Assembly (NCBI RefSeq): GCF_037546185.1 | Contig: NZ_JAWMWH010000003.1 | Coordinates: 248,001-312,000 of the forward strand | Direction: 5' to 3' | DNA length: 64,000 nt | DNA from: Nicoliella lavandulae | GTDB taxonomy: Bacteria > Bacillota > Bacilli > Lactobacillales > Lactobacillaceae | Shown here: piece after piece, positions 1 through 7,977 of the stretch | Position numbering within the stretch: position 1 is the first letter of the stretch | Layout: each line of letters starts with the position of its first letter | Made by a program: the position numbers and the translations under genes | The notes under the pieces: model-generated | What the model was told of the DNA's origin: nothing | What the model saw: the letters and a program-made list of their open reading frames with translations, nothing else | Database searches by the model: none

Positions 1-4
1 CTAG

Positions 5-433
5 ATGCGAGTTTTGAAAAACATTCGATACTACGGTGAAACCACAGCGATTGCAGTCGTGACCTTCCTCATGGGGTTGTATATCAGATTCCATGTCAAC
101 TACCTTGATGACCCCCGTGTCACGCCTACGCCCTTTTTGCCGCCACCCGACTATCGTGAGTTGCTAGGGTTTGCGGACGACTGGTGGTTCGCAACGCTCT
201 TGATCATCGTTAGTCTTGTGTTACTGCTCGGTGTGCTGCTAGACAGTATCAAGCTAATCAAGCCGACTATCTCGGTGTTGTCATCAATATATCTAGTCTT
301 AGCACTAGAATTCTCAGCACGGGGAATGCTTGAGCCGCACTTTAACATTAGCTGGGCGGGGTGTTTGATTGCCGTTATAGCAATTCTAAACATCATGTTC
401 AAGCTCGGCAGGGGTGGTGATCGTCATCCGTAA
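5..433 (+). CDS. prophage membrane protein, unknown function
   Basis: A 142-residue protein with about four hydrophobic segments (roughly residues 13-29, 60-82, 88-106 and 115-133), so probably an integral membrane protein. It lies just upstream of a coiled-coil protein, a holin and a lysin, and its end overlaps the next gene by 20 bases, which is typical of a packed phage late operon. I do not recognise the family. The start ATG is four bases from the window edge, so a longer upstream start cannot be excluded. Confidence 0.6.
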   Translation: MRVLKNIRYYGETTAIAVVTFLMGLYIRFHVNYLDDPRVTPTPFLPPPDYRELLGFADDWWFATLLIIVSLVLLLGVLLDSIKLIKPTISVLSSIYLVLALEFSARGMLEPHFNISWAGCLIAVIAILNIMFKLGRGGDRHP

Positions 434-848
434 TTTCGATTGGGCTGGATTCTCAGCCGTAATCACCGCTGCCGCTGGTATCTTCGCGTCCTACTTTTCT
501 TTCAATCGTGGTAAAAACAAGGACAAGATGGAAGCGAAGGAGAAAGAACGTCAAGGTCAGCAAGATAACTATCAACAAATCATCAAGAATTACCATGATC
601 AGTTCGAAGACCAGCGTAAGACTAACGAAGCTATGCAGAAACAAATCGATGATCTGCAGAAAGACAACAAGTATATTCGTGACGAGCTTAACAAGTTGCA
701 AGATGAGAATGCTAAGGTGCGCAGCGAGAACCACGCACTGATTGTCTTGAACGATAAGCTCAAGCAGGACAACGATAGTCTTGCTGCTGACAACAAAAGT
801 TTGACGGTCAAGGTCACGACATATCAGACCAAGTTTGGTGAAATATAG
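414..848 (+). CDS. prophage coiled-coil protein with N-terminal membrane anchor
   Basis: 144 residues. Residues about 9-27 form one hydrophobic segment, followed by a highly charged stretch (about 30-135) with heptad-like spacing that should form a long coiled coil. It begins at a GTG overlapping the previous gene by 20 bases; a second GTG follows immediately. Position directly before the holin suggests a role in lysis or at the membrane (spanin-like or holin-accessory roles are possible), but no family motif is visible. Confidence 0.6.
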   Translation: MVIVIRNFDWAGFSAVITAAAGIFASYFSFNRGKNKDKMEAKEKERQGQQDNYQQIIKNYHDQFEDQRKTNEAMQKQIDDLQKDNKYIRDELNKLQDENAKVRSENHALIVLNDKLKQDNDSLAADNKSLTVKVTTYQTKFGEI

Positions 849-862
849 AAAGAAGTGATGAA

Positions 863-1312
863 ATGGACGTAACGGATTACATCCTATTATTCGCGGTCAT
901 CGTCGGTGCTACGGTGACCGTTTGGCACGAGTTTAACAACTACTTAGTCAAGCAAGAAGCTAAGAAGGGTGCCAAGTACAAAGCACTAGTGGACAAGTCA
1001 GTCTATCTGAACCACATCGCAGCGTCAGTCGTTGCATCGGTCGCAGTCAATCCGCAGATTACCAAGTCGGAATCAATGGACGCTGCGTTGTCCAAGTTCT
1101 CGGCATTGCTCAATGCTAAGGGTATTAGCAACATATCGACTAGCATTGCGCGTGGCTACCTTGAAAGCAATTATCAGACTTACAAGCACAATCTAGGCGG
1201 GGACGTACATCAATCAGTGACCACGTTAACTGACGATGCAATCAACGCAATGCTTGACGGTCAAACGACTAAACAAGCACCAGTTAACCAAGGGGGTGTC
1301 GACCATGTCTAG
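863..1312 (+). CDS. phage holin, LL-H family
   Basis: 149 residues with one N-terminal transmembrane segment (about residues 6-24), a lysine-rich stretch (KQEAKKGAKYKALVDK) and a soluble helical C-terminal part. This layout matches holins of the Lactobacillus phage LL-H type, which permeabilise the membrane to release the lysin. The stop lies 8 bases inside the lysin gene, giving the usual holin-lysin cassette. A ribosome site (AGAAAGAAG) precedes the ATG. Confidence 0.75.
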   Translation: MDVTDYILLFAVIVGATVTVWHEFNNYLVKQEAKKGAKYKALVDKSVYLNHIAASVVASVAVNPQITKSESMDAALSKFSALLNAKGISNISTSIARGYLESNYQTYKHNLGGDVHQSVTTLTDDAINAMLDGQTTKQAPVNQGGVDHV

Positions 1313-2129
1313 TGTACTAGTTACGGATCACTCCGCATATAACGACAGCAGCGTTAGCTACTTCAAGAATTTAGCTAGCAAGGGTGTTAAGAGTGCCTTC
1401 GTTAAGCTATCTGAAGGGACTGGTTGGAAGTCTGACGTTGCACCTTTGCAAATCAGCAATGCTTTCAAGTCCGGCATGAAGACGGTCGGTGCTTACCATT
1501 TCTTCCACGGCAATGGTCGTCCCGAAGCCCGCTACTTCTTATACTGGGTCAAGCGTTATAAGCTCGACACGACTACTCCACTCATGATTGATGCTGAAAC
1601 ACCCGACATTGGTGGGACTAGCAACATCAACGAATTCCTCGATGAGCTAGTCAAGTACGGCTATAAGCGTGTTTTCGTGTACTCGATGCAAAGCTACTTT
1701 GGTGTACGGATTTTCCCCAAGTATCTCAAGCATGATGCTAAGCTATGGGTTGCTAACTATTCGGGTGGCTTTAGCATGGATAACGTCACGCTTTGGCAAT
1801 TCACTGATAACTTCAGTGGCACTTCAACTGACGCTTCACGTTGCTATTTCCCATCTACGCTAGGGTTAGACGACAAGGTTGCTAAGCCCGATAAGGTCAA
1901 GATTGGTAACAAGGAATACTTGACCACCGGAACACACTTCAAGGTCACTAGCCTGGGTGGTGTCAATGCTTACAAGGACAGTCAGTTGACCAAGCCAGCT
2001 GGTATCCATCGCAACACTGGCTATGACGTCTATGGCAAGGTTGTCTATGACGGGAAATACCCACGGATCAAGACTAAGTACGGTAACTACTACACAACAC
2101 GTACTGATTTAGTTCAAAGAATTAAATAG
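1305..2129 (+). CDS. phage lysin, GH25 muramidase with C-terminal SH3-like domain
   Basis: 275 residues. The N-terminal glycoside hydrolase family 25 domain (about 1-190) shows the expected acidic residues in VTDHSAYND near the start, the LMIDAET strand and the LWQFTDN segment; the C-terminal part (about 205-275) resembles an SH3-type wall-binding domain. It cleaves the glycan strand of peptidoglycan at phage release. I start it at the ATG at 1305, not at the earlier ATG at 1236, because AAGGGGGTG lies at the right distance and the alignment with GH25 starts here. Last recognisable gene of the prophage. Confidence 0.9.
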   Translation: MSSVLVTDHSAYNDSSVSYFKNLASKGVKSAFVKLSEGTGWKSDVAPLQISNAFKSGMKTVGAYHFFHGNGRPEARYFLYWVKRYKLDTTTPLMIDAETPDIGGTSNINEFLDELVKYGYKRVFVYSMQSYFGVRIFPKYLKHDAKLWVANYSGGFSMDNVTLWQFTDNFSGTSTDASRCYFPSTLGLDDKVAKPDKVKIGNKEYLTTGTHFKVTSLGGVNAYKDSQLTKPAGIHRNTGYDVYGKVVYDGKYPRIKTKYGNYYTTRTDLVQRIK

Positions 2130-2140
2130 TATGCTATAAT
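2113..2140 (+). promoter_or_regulatory. putative promoter with extended -10 after the lysin gene
   Basis: TTCAAA at 2113-2118, a 16-base spacer, and TGCTATAAT (extended -10, TATAAT at 2135-2140). It overlaps the lysin stop and points to a terminator about 50 bases downstream, so it would make a short RNA of about 75 bases. Prediction only. Confidence 0.4.
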
Positions 2141-2186
2141 ACATGTAGTTCATAAGACTATAGCGGATAATCAAGAATAGATAATT

Positions 2187-2222
2187 AAGCCTACTGCCCT
2201 AATGGGCGGTGGGCTTTTTTAT
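2187..2222 (+). terminator. intrinsic terminator at the end of the prophage lysis genes
   Basis: A 12-base arm AGCCTACTGCCC pairs with GGGCGGTGGGCT across a TAAT loop and is followed by a T run. One T-G mismatch-like wobble pair. Confidence 0.85.
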
Positions 2223-2412
2223 TTACCTAAAATTAATCGTTAAACACGAAAAATCGTTTTTAATATTAATATGTACATTGCTCCCCAGAATATTTGACTA
2301 CCCCACTGACTAACCTTTGCAAGATAGAATAGGATAGTATGGTAAAGTTAAAGCCGCTAAAAGCGCTGTAAAATCAATTTTAAAAGAAAGTGATAAGTTA
2401 TAATCAACTGGC
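2223..2412. other. intergenic stretch at prophage/chromosome junction
   Basis: No ORF with a ribosome site and no tRNA-like structure is visible. The right attachment site of the prophage should lie around here, because the next gene (nox) is a normal chromosomal gene, but without the left end of the prophage I cannot identify the duplicated core. Confidence 0.4.
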
Positions 2413-2441
2413 TTGTGTTTTTCTTCACAAAGGATTATGAT
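2413..2441 (+). promoter_or_regulatory. nox promoter with Rex-like operator
   Basis: TTGTGTTTTTCTTCACAA at 2413-2430 matches the Rex consensus (TTGTGA, A/T-rich centre, TCACAA) except at two inner positions. The same block supplies a -35 (TTGTGT, 2413-2418), followed after 17 bases by the -10 TATGAT (2436-2441). Binding by the NADH-sensing repressor Rex here would block the polymerase. NADH oxidase genes are known Rex targets in Gram-positive bacteria; use here is inferred. Confidence 0.6.
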
Positions 2442-2497
2442 AAGGGCATAAAATAATATTACGAAATATTCTTGCGAATATTAAAGGAGTTTTGATT

Positions 2498-3838
2498 ATG
2501 AAGGTTATTGTTATTGGTTGTACTCATGCTGGTACTTTCGCTGTTAAGCAAATTTTAAAGGAACACCCTGATGCTGAAGTAACTGTGTATGAAAGAAATG
2601 ACAATATTTCGTTCCTTTCATGTGGAATTGCACTTTACTTAGATGGTAAGGTTGCAGATCCTCAAGGATTATTCTACTCTAATCCTAAAGAACTAGCTGA
2701 ACTTGGCGCTAACGTAAAGATGTTACATGACGTTAAGTCAGTTGATCCTGATAAGAAGACCATTGAAGTGGAAGACTTACAAAGTAAGCAAACCACTAAT
2801 GACAGTTATGACAAGTTAGTTATGACTACTGGTTCACGGCCAGTTGTTCCTCCAATTGAAGGGGTGGACAATAAGAACGTATTCTTCTGTAAGAACTGGC
2901 ACGATGCCCAAGTGCTCTTTGAAAAAGCAAAGGACAATAAGCGGATTACAATCGTTGGTAGTGGTTACATTGGTGCTGAATTAGCCGAAGCATACTCTAA
3001 CCATGGTCATGACGTTACCTTAGTTGATACTAATGATCGAGTAATGTCCAAATACTTTGACAAGAAATTCACTGATAAGATTGAAGATAGCTACAAGAAG
3101 CACAATGTAAAGCTTGAATTAAACCAATTAGTTTCTAAATTTGAAGGTGATGATGAATTAACCATTACCACTGACAAGGGTCAAATCAAGACTGATATGG
3201 CCATTCTATGTGTCGGTTTTAGACCTAACACTGAACTATTAAAGGGTAAGGTTGACATGTTACCAAACGGTGCCATTAAGACTAATGATTACATGCAAAC
3301 TTCTGATCCTGACATCTTTGGTGCCGGTGATAGTGTGGCTGTTCACTACAACCCAACTGGTCAAGATGCTTACATCCCACTTGCCACTAATGCAGTTCGG
3401 CAAGGAATCTTAGTTGGGATGAACATTGAAAAGCCAACTACTAAGTACATGGGAACACAATCATCATCTGGATTACAATTATACGATGACACGATTGTAT
3501 CAACTGGATTAACGATGGCTAATGCTACTCAACAAGGAGTAGAAGCACGCGAAGTAGTAATTGAAGATAACTACCGTCCTGAATTTATGCCAACTACCAC
3601 TCCAGTATTAATGTCCTTAGTTTATGATCCTAAGACTAGACGGATTCTTGGTGGTTCCTTAATGAGTAAGTATGATGTATCTCAATCTGCTAATACGTTA
3701 TCTGTATGTATTCAAAACCGGAATACTATTGATGATTTAGCAATGGTTGATATGTTATTCCAACCAAACTTTGACCGTCCATTTAACTATTTGAATATTT
3801 TAGGCCAAGCTGCACAAGCTCAAGCTGACAATCAATAA
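2498..3838 (+). CDS. nox: NADH oxidase (H2O-forming), FAD-dependent
   Basis: 446 residues. Reoxidises NADH to NAD+ with reduction of O2 to water. The N-terminal FAD-binding fold begins IVIGCTHAG; Cys42 in SFLSCGIALY is the redox-active cysteine of the family; a second dinucleotide fold for NADH is at about residues 151-180 (IVGSGYIGAELAE); GAGDS at about 275 is the second FAD contact; a dimerisation domain fills the C-terminus. I use the ATG at 2498 with AAAGGAG 8 bases upstream instead of the in-frame TTG at 2492. Monocistronic, between a Rex-like promoter and a terminator. In lactobacilli the enzyme regenerates NAD+ under aerobic growth. Confidence 0.93.
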   Translation: MKVIVIGCTHAGTFAVKQILKEHPDAEVTVYERNDNISFLSCGIALYLDGKVADPQGLFYSNPKELAELGANVKMLHDVKSVDPDKKTIEVEDLQSKQTTNDSYDKLVMTTGSRPVVPPIEGVDNKNVFFCKNWHDAQVLFEKAKDNKRITIVGSGYIGAELAEAYSNHGHDVTLVDTNDRVMSKYFDKKFTDKIEDSYKKHNVKLELNQLVSKFEGDDELTITTDKGQIKTDMAILCVGFRPNTELLKGKVDMLPNGAIKTNDYMQTSDPDIFGAGDSVAVHYNPTGQDAYIPLATNAVRQGILVGMNIEKPTTKYMGTQSSSGLQLYDDTIVSTGLTMANATQQGVEAREVVIEDNYRPEFMPTTTPVLMSLVYDPKTRRILGGSLMSKYDVSQSANTLSVCIQNRNTIDDLAMVDMLFQPNFDRPFNYLNILGQAAQAQADNQ

Positions 3839-3856
3839 TTTAAATATTAAGTAAAG

Positions 3857-3878
3857 AGCATCCGATTGGGTGCTTTTT
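3857..3878 (+). terminator. terminator after nox
   Basis: AGCATCC pairs with GGGTGCT across GATT and is followed by TTTTT. Confidence 0.8.
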
Positions 3879-3972
3879 ATTTTTGTCTAAAATTTAATAC
3901 GATTAAATAGCAATCAAAGTGGGATTATGTAATAATGAATAGCATGATTAATTACGAAAGGATGTTCGTCTA

Positions 3973-4449
3973 ATGAGTTCGGTTTATGATTTTACTGAAA
4001 CTGAAATGAGTGGCCAAAGCTTACCATTAAGTCAGTACAAAGGTAAGGTACTATTGATTGTAAATACTGCTAGTAAGTGTGGCTTAGCAGGACAATTAAA
4101 AGAGATTGAAGCTCTATATAAGAAGTACCATCAAGACGGCTTAGAAGTATTAGGCTTACCATCAAACCAGTTTCACAATGAATTAGCAGATGATAAAGCA
4201 ACCAGTGAATACTGTCAGTTACACTATGGAGTAACATTCCCAATGACCAAACACATTCGGGTCAATGGTCGTGATGCAGATCCATTGTTTACCTATTTGA
4301 AGGATGAATCAGGCCACGGTCGCATCAAGTGGAACTATACTAAGTTCTTAATTGGTCGGGATGGTCAATTGATTCATCGGTATGCCCCAATTACCAAACC
4401 AGAAAAAATGGAGCCAGAGCTTGTGACTGCATTATACGATGAAGATTAG
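3973..4449 (+). CDS. glutathione peroxidase family protein (thiol peroxidase)
   Basis: 158 residues, normal length for the small bacterial GPx/BsaA family. The peroxidatic cysteine is in NTASKCGLAGQ (about residue 36), the glutamine in LPSNQF and the tryptophan and asparagine in KWNYTKF, completing the catalytic tetrad. It reduces peroxides, in bacteria usually with thioredoxin as donor. GAAAGGATG supplies the ribosome site. The next gene starts 14 bases after the stop, so they probably share a transcript. Confidence 0.9.
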   Translation: MSSVYDFTETEMSGQSLPLSQYKGKVLLIVNTASKCGLAGQLKEIEALYKKYHQDGLEVLGLPSNQFHNELADDKATSEYCQLHYGVTFPMTKHIRVNGRDADPLFTYLKDESGHGRIKWNYTKFLIGRDGQLIHRYAPITKPEKMEPELVTALYDED

Positions 4450-4463
4450 GAAGCGATGAAGGA

Positions 4464-5036
4464 ATGGCACTTCGTAGAACGCATATCGCTGCTTCAGAAG
4501 CACTAGTTTTAGGTGGATTATATTTTACTAACCAACCAATTTCGGTCGAAATGATTAGTGTTTTGGGGGTCTGGATCGGCGCTCAAATGCCAGATATTGA
4601 TGTTAAGAATACACGGATTAACCGGTTCTTTGGCGTTTTTGGGTTCATTTTTTCGATGCAAAGGCACCGAACCTGGACGCATAGCATTTGGGCAGTTATA
4701 TTAGCCGGAGTGGCTGCTTATTATTTACCGGTGTTTAGCATTATGAACGCTAATTTCATGGATTTAAATTTTCAGCGGGTGTTTTACTGGGCGGTTTTTG
4801 CCGGCTACTTATTACACTTAGTTGAAGATAGTTTTTCCAAGCAGGGCGTGCATTGGTTCTATCCGTTTTCACTTCATGAGTCATATAAGAAGTATCGCCG
4901 TAGTGGTGGACGCCGTTCGAAATGGTATTACTATCAAACCGGTGGACCGGCAGAACGATTGTTCTATCTTTGTGCAGTGTTAGCAATCGTATATCTGTCG
5001 ATTATGATCTTTTATGCAAATTATCTAATAAAATAA
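4464..5036 (+). CDS. YdjM/DUF457-like membrane-bound metal-dependent hydrolase
   Basis: 190 residues with about four to five membrane segments. It carries the family's conserved metal-binding motifs: MRRTHI-like N-terminus (ALRRTHIAAS), QMPDIDVKN at about residue 42 and QRHRTWTHS at about residue 68, then HLVEDS near 119. Proteins of this family are called inner-membrane metal-dependent hydrolases; their substrate is not established. It probably shares a transcript with the peroxidase upstream, and a bidirectional terminator follows. Confidence 0.75.
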   Translation: MALRRTHIAASEALVLGGLYFTNQPISVEMISVLGVWIGAQMPDIDVKNTRINRFFGVFGFIFSMQRHRTWTHSIWAVILAGVAAYYLPVFSIMNANFMDLNFQRVFYWAVFAGYLLHLVEDSFSKQGVHWFYPFSLHESYKKYRRSGGRRSKWYYYQTGGPAERLFYLCAVLAIVYLSIMIFYANYLIK

Positions 5037-5066
5037 GGAATTGGCTTTTGCCAATTCCTTATTTTT
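5031..5066. terminator. bidirectional terminator between ydjM-like gene and thrR
   Basis: A 15-base perfect inverted repeat (AAATAAGGAATTGGC, TTTT loop) with T runs on both strands separates two converging transcription units. Confidence 0.9.
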
Positions 5067-5068
5067 GT

Positions 5069-5530
5069 CTATTCAATTGAAATTAAACTAATTTTATTAG
5101 CACCATCAATATCTTTAATTTGCTCTAGCAATTCATCGATGGTGATGTGCATGTGGGTTAAATCAAGTGAAATAACAACACTTGCAACATCGTGAATGGG
5201 GATGTTTTGGTTGATTGTTAAAATACTGGCGTCACTATTGGAGATCGTTGCTAATACCTTTGACAATAAGCCCCTTCGATTATCCAGCATAAATGAAATT
5301 AGGGCCTTTCGATCCCATGAAGCATTACTGGCTTCGTATACTAAATCTTTATACTTATAATAACTACCACGGCTAATGCCGACTTCCTTAACCGCTTCAC
5401 TAATTTTTTTAACCTGGCCAGTATCTAATAAATGCCGCGCTTGAATTACCTTATCGAAGGTTTCTGGCAATAAAGATTGGTCAACAATGTAGTATTTATC
5501 GATTTTAAAGCACCTCGCTTTTCGCTCCAT
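5069..5530 (-). CDS. thrR: ThrR/PheB-type ACT-domain regulator (UPF0735 family)
   Basis: 153 residues from the ATG at 5530. The N-terminal half contains a helix-turn-helix-like stretch (about 33-60, ISEAVKEVGISRGSYYKYKD); the C-terminal half is an ACT domain (about 75-153, FMLDNRRGLLSKVLATISN). In Bacillus, proteins of this family act on the threonine genes. Here it is the third gene of a thrC-thrB-thrR unit, so a role in threonine regulation fits. The ATG overlaps thrB by 26 bases and has a poor ribosome site, while an excellent GCGAGGTG precedes an in-frame ATC at 5503, so the true start is uncertain. Confidence 0.75.
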   Translation of the reverse strand: MERKARCFKIDKYYIVDQSLLPETFDKVIQARHLLDTGQVKKISEAVKEVGISRGSYYKYKDLVYEASNASWDRKALISFMLDNRRGLLSKVLATISNSDASILTINQNIPIHDVASVVISLDLTHMHITIDELLEQIKDIDGANKISLISIE

Positions 5531-6389
5531 GATTATCAACCATAATTGGGACAACTTGCCATTCTGGAAATGCTGCTTTAATTTGGGCGACTAATTGTGC
5601 TTTAATTGTTGGTTGGTCAGTCACTGCCATCATGGTCGAGCCACTACCACTAATGTAAAGCACGCTATTGAATTGATTACAAATTGCCTTAATTTGGTCG
5701 AAATGATGGATTAATTTTGCTCGATATGGTTCGTGCATGCGGTCATTCATTGCTTCTTTTAGCTGGCTTAAATTACCAGTTTCAACTGCATGCGTCATTA
5801 ATAAACTATGGCTAACTTGATGGGTTACGTCAGGGTAACTCATTTGACTTGGCAATACCGACCGGGCTGCTGCCGTGCTAATTTTGAAGTTAGGGATAAT
5901 GGCAACGAATTGCAATGCCTTGTTTACTGGATATTTAACCACTTGGACTTGTTGATTGGAATCAACGAATGCCATACATAAACCACCAAAAATAGCTGGG
6001 GCAACATTATCTGGATGACCTTCCATTTTAGTTGCGATTTCTAATAGTTCTTGATCGTTAAGTGGGAGGTCAAACCATTGATTAGCACCCACTAGTCCGC
6101 CAACGATGCAAGCAGCAGAACTACCCAATCCTCTAGAAACAGGGACGTTGGTGTGAATTTGAATGGATAGCTTAGGAACGGGTTGGTCAATGGCATTACA
6201 GACAGCTTTGAAACCCTGATATACTAGATTATCTTCATTTTGAAATTCGCTTGGACAACCACTGATTGTTAAATCAGCATTCGAATTATGTTCAAACGTG
6301 AATTTTGACTGCATGTCAACAGCTAGTCCAATGCAATCAAAACCTACTGATAGGTTAGCACTAGTGGCGGGAACCGTAACTTTAATCAT
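5505..6389 (-). CDS. thrB: homoserine kinase
   Basis: 294 residues, GHMP kinase family. Phosphorylates homoserine to O-phosphohomoserine with ATP, the step before threonine synthase. The N-terminal VTVPATSANLSVGFDC is the family signature and PVSRGLGSSAACIVGG (about residue 84) is the ATP-binding Gly/Ser loop; SGSGSTMMA near the C-terminus is the third GHMP motif. The start at 6389 has GGAGG at the right distance and overlaps the thrC stop by 8 bases, so the two are translationally coupled. Confidence 0.94.
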   Translation of the reverse strand: MIKVTVPATSANLSVGFDCIGLAVDMQSKFTFEHNSNADLTISGCPSEFQNEDNLVYQGFKAVCNAIDQPVPKLSIQIHTNVPVSRGLGSSAACIVGGLVGANQWFDLPLNDQELLEIATKMEGHPDNVAPAIFGGLCMAFVDSNQQVQVVKYPVNKALQFVAIIPNFKISTAAARSVLPSQMSYPDVTHQVSHSLLMTHAVETGNLSQLKEAMNDRMHEPYRAKLIHHFDQIKAICNQFNSVLYISGSGSTMMAVTDQPTIKAQLVAQIKAAFPEWQVVPIMVDNHGAKSEVL

Positions 6390-7869
6390 GCTTGAACACC
6401 TCCATTGAACGTTGGTATACAAAGTCAGCCATTTGGCTTGGTTCAATGACAGGAGCTTGATCTTCAGGCAGTTCCCATACTTTAGCTAGGTTAGCTGGAA
6501 CTTCAACACCAGTTGCTTTAAAGATGGCTTGAGTGGTTTTGATTGGATCGTCATCGTGGCTGCCCAACACTGCATCGGCAACCGCATCCACGAATTTATA
6601 AGGGCTAGCGGTACTCAATAATACCATTGGTGTATCAGGATCTTGGGCTTGGGCCGCTCTCATTACGGAGTAACCAGAAGCAGTATGGGGATCCATTAGA
6701 TAATGATACTTATCAAAGACTTCCTTAATTGAAGCTTCAATTTGTTGATCATCACTAAATCCACATGCAAAGTCTTTTTGGATGGATGCTAATAATGATG
6801 GAGTTACCTCATATTTTCCAGTAGTTTCCAATTGATCCATCAATGATTTAATATATGCAGCATCCCCACCACTCTTATAGAAAAGTAGCCGTTCGAAATT
6901 ACTAGAAATTTGAATATCCATACTAGGGGCCACCGTTTTAAAGAATGGGCGGTTACGGTCATAAACACCGTTGGTAAAGAAATCTGCTAGCACCTTATTG
7001 GAGTTACATGCCACCACTAACTTTTTAACGGGTAGTCCTAATAGCTTTGCGTAATAACCAGCTAACACGTCCCCAAAGTTACCAGTTGGCACGGTAAAGC
7101 TAATTGGGTCACCAAGTTTAACCTTTCCAGCATCAACCAATTGTTTGTATGCATTAAAGTAGTAAACGATTTGCGGGATTAAACGACCGATATTAATGGA
7201 ATTAGCACTTGAAAGGTTAATGTCTTTTCCTAATCTTTGTTTCAAATCTGCATCATTAAAGATGTGTTTAACATTCGTTTGTGCATCATCAAAATTACCA
7301 TCAATCGCAGCCACATTGGTATTATCACCCTTAGTGGTTAGCATTTGTTGTTTTTGAATTGGACTAACTCCGCCATCGGGGAAGAAAACACTGATTCCCA
7401 TTTGCTTGGTATTCTTAAACCCAGCCAATGCAGCCGTACCTGTATCACCGCTAGTAGCAGCTAAGATCATTACCCGTTGTTCGGGACTAAGGGCGGTACG
7501 CATTAATTCTGGTAATAATTGAAGACCCACGTCCTTAAATGCACTGGTAGGCCCATGGAATAGTTCTAACACGTGGAAGTTATCAACCGATTCAACGGGC
7601 GTGATCCGCTCATCACTGAATGAATGATCGTATGCATTATGCAAACATTCATCAATTTCAGCTTCTGAAAAATCAGGAAGTAAAATACTGAGCACGTCAG
7701 CAGCCATTCCTTGATAGTCCTTCTTAATTAATGAAGCTAAATTAACTTGTTGATCTGATAAGTCGGGCAGCACAAATAATCCTTTATCATCAGAAAACCC
7801 TTTAATAATGGCATCCTTGGCACTCATCTTGATTTGGTCATTTCTAGTACTTATGTAGTAATTTGTCAT
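6382..7869 (-). CDS. thrC: threonine synthase
   Basis: 495 residues, PLP-dependent, fold type II, of the long (E. coli/yeast-like) class. Converts O-phosphohomoserine to threonine. The PLP lysine is in GPTSAFKDVG at about residue 112 and TGNFGDVLAG binds the cofactor phosphate. First gene of thrC-thrB-thrR, divergent from hom-aspartokinase; TCCTCC on the plus strand just upstream reads GGAGGA on the minus strand as its ribosome site. Confidence 0.95.
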   Translation of the reverse strand: MTNYYISTRNDQIKMSAKDAIIKGFSDDKGLFVLPDLSDQQVNLASLIKKDYQGMAADVLSILLPDFSEAEIDECLHNAYDHSFSDERITPVESVDNFHVLELFHGPTSAFKDVGLQLLPELMRTALSPEQRVMILAATSGDTGTAALAGFKNTKQMGISVFFPDGGVSPIQKQQMLTTKGDNTNVAAIDGNFDDAQTNVKHIFNDADLKQRLGKDINLSSANSINIGRLIPQIVYYFNAYKQLVDAGKVKLGDPISFTVPTGNFGDVLAGYYAKLLGLPVKKLVVACNSNKVLADFFTNGVYDRNRPFFKTVAPSMDIQISSNFERLLFYKSGGDAAYIKSLMDQLETTGKYEVTPSLLASIQKDFACGFSDDQQIEASIKEVFDKYHYLMDPHTASGYSVMRAAQAQDPDTPMVLLSTASPYKFVDAVADAVLGSHDDDPIKTTQAIFKATGVEVPANLAKVWELPEDQAPVIEPSQMADFVYQRSMEVFKHD

Positions 7870-7977
7870 AAATTTACTCCTCCAATAACTTGCATTCGAT
7901 TTATATCCATGATAATATGTTTTTAAATAAAAAACAAGTGTTTATTAAAAATATACATATAGGAGGCTGCATAGGTT
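7870..7977. promoter_or_regulatory. divergent promoter region between thrC and hom
   Basis: 108 A/T-rich bases drive thrC leftwards and hom rightwards. It holds an imperfect inverted repeat (TTTTTAAATAAA near 7920 against TTTATTAAAAA near 7938) that could be the operator of the ThrR-like protein encoded in this cluster. AGGAGG precedes hom. Operator role is inferred. Confidence 0.4.

Noticed and set aside
1..2129. Self-targeting by CRISPR spacers on the prophage genes in this window
   Set aside because: I compared the spacers with this region by eye on both strands and saw no match. An exact search is needed to be certain.
2492..2497. TTG start of nox
   Set aside because: The ATG six bases downstream has the better ribosome-site spacing and matches the family N-terminus.
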